Positions 58,735 through 64,000 of a stretch of DNA of 64,000 nt are shown piece by piece (position 1 is the first letter of the stretch; each line of letters starts with the position of its first letter). Location of the stretch: positions 55,521,251 through 55,585,250 of the forward strand of contig CM056994.1 of assembly GCA_029891345.1 (NCBI GenBank). Direction: 5' to 3'. The position numbers and the translations under genes are program-made. Under the pieces are notes generated by a model, which saw only the letters and a list, made by a program, of their open reading frames with translations, had not been told where the DNA came from and ran no database searches. Source of the DNA: Dryococelus australis (lineage: Eukaryota; Arthropoda; Insecta; Phasmatodea; Phasmatidae).

Positions 58735-60660
58735 ATGCTATGGTAGTTCATATTATTATGTCCGCAAATTACTGGTAAGGCAATAAGTTAAGATTCTGTT
58801 GCCGCATTTTTCAACAAACCCTCCTAAATTTGAATCACCAAGAAAAACATAACAGATTCAATATGGCGGGCGACGTGGGCTCTTATGCGATGTGGAGCAA
58901 AGTCAGGCAGCTGCTAAAAGCGACACAATCGCACTGCTGATATAAACCGCGAGGGGCATATGATCGCAGGGAGGAAAATCCAGACCTCACATTAAGGGTG
59001 ATCAGTCCCAGCCATCTAGGAATTTTTTTAATAATTTTCGTACAAACCTGCATTATACGACAGGGCACAAGACATTCCTTTCTATATTTTCTGAGGTCGG
59101 CACTGTTTGAAAACAGTGAATAATTTAACTTTCCCAACTCTTTTTAGTTGAAAATTCACCAGGACAGAGAAAACGTAACAATTTGATAAATCTTGAGAAG
59201 CTATTGTTCATGCTGTGTCGTGCGAAAAATTTCGTTGATCCAACTTAGATGTGCGTTATGGCAATCCTCTACTAAAAAGGATTAAAAGAAACCCACGCAC
59301 GATGGATCACGCTTGGGCAAGGACAACTAAGATGACTGCTTATTGGAGAAATCCGGAACTGAATTCGTTTCACGATGAGGTGAAATACAATGACACCCAC
59401 GACGAGGAGGCGACGTAATGCATCCACGATAGAATCCGCACTCTAAAGCTGAAACAGCTATGTAAAACTGCTCCGAAGTAAAGAAACGCACATTTCGCAC
59501 CGTTCAAGACGCTAAAATTATTTATTACATTCTTACCATATTACACCTTTTTCGTTGTTAGAGAGATTAATGCTCTGCGAGAAAGTAAGAAAAAGCGACA
59601 AGATGGCTTTGAAAAAAAAAATTTAACGAGTAGCATATAGGTAATTTTAATTTATACATATTATCGAACGAATCTCAAAATGGAGCAACCTTAATGCCCT
59701 GTACTGCAACTCAGAATAATTTCTTATGTTTTAAGAACCTCGTAAAGAATATTTCTTGTACGATTGATATGCAATTCGCCCTATTTTAATATTAACGTTT
59801 GAGATAATATTTGAAGTGAAAACAGTCGGAAGATAAACCACTACCGCAGGTGAATCAAATGTCGAGTTTCAAATAAATTGCAATAAGCATTCCCTGTCTC
59901 TTCAATGAATACTTTAACCGAAACCAAACTTTGCGTTCAAATAATTATCTGAACTTTATCCGAATTGATAACATAACTATCATAAACTCAATTACACATA
60001 AACGTCAAAAAAAACCTTTAACCTGCATTCATCTCAAATGAATTTATGCTTGTTTTATGTCAATTTTATAATCATTTTACGTTCACTTCAATGTTCACAT
60101 GTGATTTGGTTAATGAAAGGCAAATGAAACCGTGTTGATTTTACATCGATATTATTATAATTTTTATTTTCATTTTTTATACATATGGTTAAATCTATAG
60201 CGGAAATGTTGTAAGTTTACACCTATATTAACATAATTCTCACGAAATTAATGTGATTTTAAATATTTTTTAAAGATGGCCTGAATAAACAAATATGTGT
60301 GTTAAAAACCCGCGCTTTATGTACTACCAATGACTCACTTATTTCCATGTCCCTACCACCGACTGCCCTATCCTTGGCACCGCTTCTTACACTTTTATCT
60401 GGCTGGGAGAAGGATGCAACCATAATAGACATCACGTTAGGCACTCGTCAACCTAAGAAAACAGTCACTGTCAAAGTCACTTGGTCAACAATGATATAAG
60501 AGTTTCTTTATATCTCAATTTTCAAAAGACAGCCACTTTTATATGAATAAAGTACTTCCATCAATTCGAATTTAATCAAACTGTATTACAGATAGGTTAG
60601 AGGAATTATACATGCATCTCAGAGCACTTGTTTACAAATGAGTGTCCTAACCTAAAACCC
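58735..60660. other. No feature recognised
   Basis: About 1.9 kb of AT-rich DNA. Small frames at 58883-59137 and 60259-60499 lack motifs. Confidence 0.4.
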
Positions 60661-60663
60661 AAC

Positions 60664-60772
60664 CCATGCCGATTTTTGCTAGACGAGTTGGCAGAAAAGC
60701 AGTTCAATGTTGGGACACGGAGATTGGTTGTGCGCAGCCAGCGAGATCGGTCTACCTCATCTTTAGTCTATG
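60664..60772 (-). repeat. Family I fragment, copy 3
   Basis: AAGCAGTTCAATGTTGGGAC, TTGTGCGCAGCCAGCGAGAT and GGTCTACCTCATCTTTAGTC match, inverted, the left end of the copy at 32693. Only one end is present. It directly abuts a truncated family B element. Confidence 0.65.
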
Positions 60773-61137
60773 CTCCTACCTGGATATAACTTAACGGGCG
60801 CACTGACTGACTTTCGCCCAGTGAAGTTGGTCACGATGGAGGGAAAGTAGTTCCATATTCTAACGTCAAATAAAAAGTGTTAGTTAACCATTTGGGACAA
60901 CTTAAATTATTTCTTTCCCTTTCTGGTTTTTAATGCATCGAAGAGTAAAAATGAACAGGTTTGTAAAATATTTATTTTTCTAATAATTACACATTTTTAC
61001 TTGACCGACGCATGAATAAAGTGATGAAGGCCATGGAAATCTTAATCTTGCATAAGGCGGAATAATATACGACGTGCATACAAGTAGATCTTACGCAGGG
61101 GCTTTCAAATGTGTTCAGTTTACCATGAACAGCCTAT
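60773..61137 (+). mobile_element. Family B MITE-like element, copy 8, 5' truncated
   Basis: It begins inside the family at GCTCCTACCTGGATATAACT and runs through GGCGCACTGACTGACTTTCG to a good right end (TTTACCATGAACAGCCTA). Confidence 0.7.
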
Positions 61138-62360
61138 ACCAAGACTGCAGCCACGGAGTTAAAATGGGGAGAAAATTTTAAAGGAAGTTCCTTTTTAATG
61201 CATCACTGTTAATAACTGCTGCAATAAAAAAAAATATTGAACGCGACTGTCTAAGAGAATACTGCGACGTTAATAAATTTTCAAAACAATTTTATTGATT
61301 CATTGTTTTTAGGGACAGGAGCCAATTCCGAAATTTCTTCGGGCTTCATTGCACTGTACACTGTGAGATCCATCTGTGCTGTTGAATACGAAAAATTTCC
61401 AACTTACGAAATCAAACAACATTTAAGGGTGTCACATCCCAAAAAATTAATTATTTTATAAGTGTACCAAAACATTCTTCAACTCGTACGCATTGTATCT
61501 GATGGCGTTTCCCATGAATAAAAAATGTTACAGTTTATATTTTTATAATAATATGATGTCTAATACAAAATTCTGCTACTTTATTAAAGCTGTAATATCA
61601 AATACTAAGTTATATAGATGAAAAAATTTCCTACAACACGAACTAACGCCGTGAGCTACTACTTGACATATAACCAAATAACAGTTCATACATTAAAAAA
61701 AATTGTTAAAAATATGCAAAACACCTGTTTGTATATAGGCTAGCATTTTTTTTCATATACATGGCTCGTTATCTGCTAATTCATGGGATTAGTTTACTTT
61801 GTACTTTTTTTCATAAGTACAACTTAGTATTTGTTACTGCAGCTGCAAGGAAACAGAAGAATATTATATTAGACATCAAATTATTTTTAAAAAAGTAGTG
61901 TAACATTTTTTATAATCTAGGAGAATGTCATCACATACATGCGTTCGAGTTGAACAATGTTTGGTACAAATATAAAATTATTACTTTCTAAGGTCCGACA
62001 GTACAAAAATCTGTTCACGCATCTCAATGGCAGATTTTGAAATAACACCTTGGGTATCGAATTCTGGCAGGATTGTATCCGCCTTATCGGCTTGTCCGGG
62101 TTAACATCTCCCATGTTGTTCTTCTCCCAAGCCAAGACGCTTACCAGAATAGTCCATTACGGCGTCAACGAGGTTCATCCATCTTCAAGCCCTCGCCTGT
62201 CGTTGCCATGGTGACAGCCTCCGCGGTCCATCTGATTTTATTTGTTGTTGGGGTGGTTAATGCGTTGTTGTGAGAGCGGGCGCGTTGGTTTGACAGGCGA
62301 CCTCGAAATTTGCTGCAGCTGTTCAAGTTATGGCAGAATGCCTTTTATTTTTTAATAGTC
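61138..62360. other. AT-rich DNA, no feature recognised
   Basis: No repeat family, RNA gene or supported frame is visible. Confidence 0.4.
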
Positions 62361-62365
62361 GTTAA

Positions 62366-62780
62366 GACTGGGATGGACCGCCCCCCCACCCCCCCAACCT
62401 GCGTGAATACGCGTATCTCTGTAAATAAACATTCTGCAAATACGACTTTTTCTCAGCGAAAAAAAAAAAAAACTATTATCTATGTCCCTATTTTTTTACT
62501 TTTGTCATACTATGTATATTCTTCGAGAAAAAATTTCGTGAAAATGATCAAAAGAAAAGTCTAGAAATACGGACGTAGTTTAATCTGTGGGCTTTCGTCG
62601 TGTGTAATAAAATCCCTGTGTTACAGATCTAACCTGTACAGTACAGCGTTACGGTGGAAACACTGCACGCATTGCGCGTAGGAGCGACGAGGCACAAGGC
62701 GTGCGTGTTGAAGTCGCCCGTATCGCTCCCTCGCTTCTTGACCTTCGACGCAGAGTTCCCACGGGGGTCCACCACACTCC
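62366..62780 (+). repeat. Family A dispersed repeat, copy 3
   Basis: The same order as copy 1: GGGATGGACC plus C runs, GTGAATACGCGTATCTCTGT, AAATACGACTTTTTCTCAGC, then the GC-rich module (GCGCGTAGGAGCGACGAGGC, GCCCGTATCGCTCCCTCGCT). About 60 bp of the middle segment is missing relative to copy 1. Confidence 0.7.
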
Positions 62781-63003
62781 CGATGTGTAGTTGATTTGGC
62801 AGTTAATGCGTGTAATGCGGGCGGAACGGTGGGTCGCTCGCAGGTTTCGATGCGTATCCGTGGTCCAGTGTCTCATGCGCGGACCTCCGAAACAACGTTC
62901 GATGCCGGGCGGATACGATTGCGGCTGATTCCTCGGCGAGGGACACGATGCACGTCGGCCAGAAGTTCTGTGGCTGTTCCCCGGCGTGATTCCGCTTCAT
63001 TTA

Positions 63004-63639
63004 TACGCCGTTCACGTTAACATGAGTACTTTCTTAATCGACCTTGGAAAAAAGTCGCTGTCCCTGCTTACATACACTCTAAATTCGAATCAGTGGAAAA
63101 CCACTGATCTGCAGTGAAAACGGCTCCACACTTAGAATCAGCCGGGGGGGGGGGGGGGACTGATTGTTTTAGTGGAAAAATTACGCTGATTGAATTAGTG
63201 GTGAAGTGAAAAATTTCACTGATTCTAAGTGGAGCCACTTTCACTGCGAATCAGTGGTTTCCCACCGATTCAAATTTAGAGTGTACCTATCTATAACAGG
63301 CGTACTGAGTGACATGCCCCAGTAAAGTTGGTAACGATTGTTGGAAAGTAGTTCCACATCTTAACGTCAAATTAAAAGTGTTACGTAGCCATTTGTGATA
63401 ACTTAAATTATCTATTTTTCACTGTCTGTATTTTTAATGCATCGAAGTATAAAATTGAGCAGATTTGAAAAATATTTACTTTTCTGAAAATATCACAGTT
63501 TCACTTCACAGACGCATTAATAAAGCTACGAGGCCCATAGTAATGTAAATTTAACATAAGGCGGAATAATACACGACGTGCATACAAGTAGATCTTAAGC
63601 AGGGATTTCAAAAGTGCTCAGCTTACCATGAACAGCCTT
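63004..63639 (+). mobile_element. Family B MITE-like element, copy 9, with nested insertion
   Basis: It starts TACGCCGTTCACGTTAACAT and ends GCTTACCATGAACAGCC. Its 5' part is interrupted after CCCTGCTTACA by a 213 bp TACACTCTAAAT-end element, and resumes at CTATAACAGGCGTACTGAGT. Confidence 0.75.
63073..63285. mobile_element. Short TACACTCTAAAT-end foldback element
   Basis: The left arm CACTCTAAATTCGAATCAGT and the right arm read inverted, CACTCTAAATTTGAATCGGT, extend inward through AGTGAAAACGGCTCCACACT / AGTGAAAGTGGCTCCACTTA. A 15-nt G run sits in the centre. TA flanks both sides (63073-63074 and 63284-63285, included in the given limits). It is an internally deleted relative of 51739-53127. 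Confidence 0.8.
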
Positions 63640-63790
63640 TAGTTAAGTTGTCAGCGAATTAAGAAAAGTAGTTCCACGTTGTAGAATTGTATTGCGAGTG
63701 TAAGGTTAAATATATAGTAAATCAAGTTTGTTTTGTTTCTTTGTATACATTACAGTATGAAATGGCATATAAGTAATATGTTTAGGTTCC

Positions 63791-63874
63791 TATAGTTAAT
63801 TCATGGTTACTTCCAACTTTTCTGTAGCCATGCTTAAGTTTTACTTTCAAACTATTTCTCCGCCTCATGCAAAA
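63791..63874 (-). repeat. Family C fragment, copy h
   Basis: TATAGTTAATTCATGGTTAC, CTTTTCTGTAGCCATGCTTA and TCTCCGCCTCATGCAAA match the left part of minus-orientation C copies. The similarity stops at about 63874. Confidence 0.6.
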
Positions 63875-64000
63875 GTAGTAGGAGAACGTACCAGTCCGAG
63901 ATCACTAAGCGAGGAGCGATGTCCTGAACAATTTTAGAACGATATCGCCAATCATGAAATCGTACTAAAAACGAAAGGCGCTAGGCTCTCCAGCGTCCTG

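Noticed and set aside
1..64000. Telomeric TTAGG arrays or ribosomal RNA genes
   Set aside because: No tandem TTAGG stretch and no rRNA-like conserved block was seen on either strand.

Overview
This window looks like non-coding, repeat-dominated nuclear DNA of an arthropod, most likely an insect. It is AT-rich and has long (TA)n, (GA)n and (CT)n microsatellites. It contains Helentron-type rolling-circle elements of the kind common in insects, a Gypsy-like LTR, many short non-autonomous inverted-repeat elements, and no prokaryotic gene organisation. The order cannot be fixed from this sequence. Nearly all short open frames lie inside repeats or simple-sequence DNA, and I find no convincing intact host gene.

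Main repeat families, named here for convenience. Family B: about 400 bp with ends like GGCTGTTCACGATAAAGTGA (11 copies, several degraded). Family D: about 240 bp, with the same ends as B. Family C: about 430 bp with ends like TATAGTCYATTCGCGGTTAC (8 copies). Family A: about 450 bp (3 copies, one split by a 1.34 kb insertion). Family I: about 360 bp (3 copies, one carrying a Helentron). There is also a GC-rich module of about 100 bp seen about ten times, a TACACTCTAAAT-end foldback family (3 members) and a repeat containing CCCCGAGAAAACCC (2 copies).

Several elements can be delimited to the base by target duplications. These are a 980 bp hAT-like element (16480-17459, 8-bp AGCCATAG), two hAT-like elements side by side sharing CCTATAGG (46130-46696), three elements with 3-bp TWA duplications as in PIF/Harbinger (12151-12714, 15177-16427, 24689-25254), a 1342 bp TA-flanked element (29301-30642) and a 1731 bp element with a 6-bp duplication (54123-55853). 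Helentron-like copies lie at 15451-16166, 20249-20553, 32947-33218, 57722-58510 and 58510-58734. A minus-strand Gypsy-like LTR and its primer-binding-site region lie at 21353-21802.

The stretch from about 35.5 to 43 kb is comparatively free of recognisable repeats. It holds the only coding-like material. The first part is a possible 3' terminal exon/UTR with a poly(A) signal (38.56-39.29 kb). The second is a broken C2H2 zinc finger plus GSGWTL-motif remnant (39.53-40.21 kb) that resembles the N-terminal part of proteins linked to family B DNA polymerases of Maverick/Polinton-type elements and related DNA viruses.

The most interesting signals are (i) a 1.46 kb foldback element whose two arms each carry a pol III A-box/B-box tRNA-like unit, (ii) a Helentron whose central minisatellite repeats an A-box-like sequence, (iii) paired hAT insertions into one palindromic target, (iv) a long hairpin carrying a repeated 17-bp palindromic motif, and (v) the dispersed GC-rich module. 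These units do not act as a pathway; the window records layered transposition.
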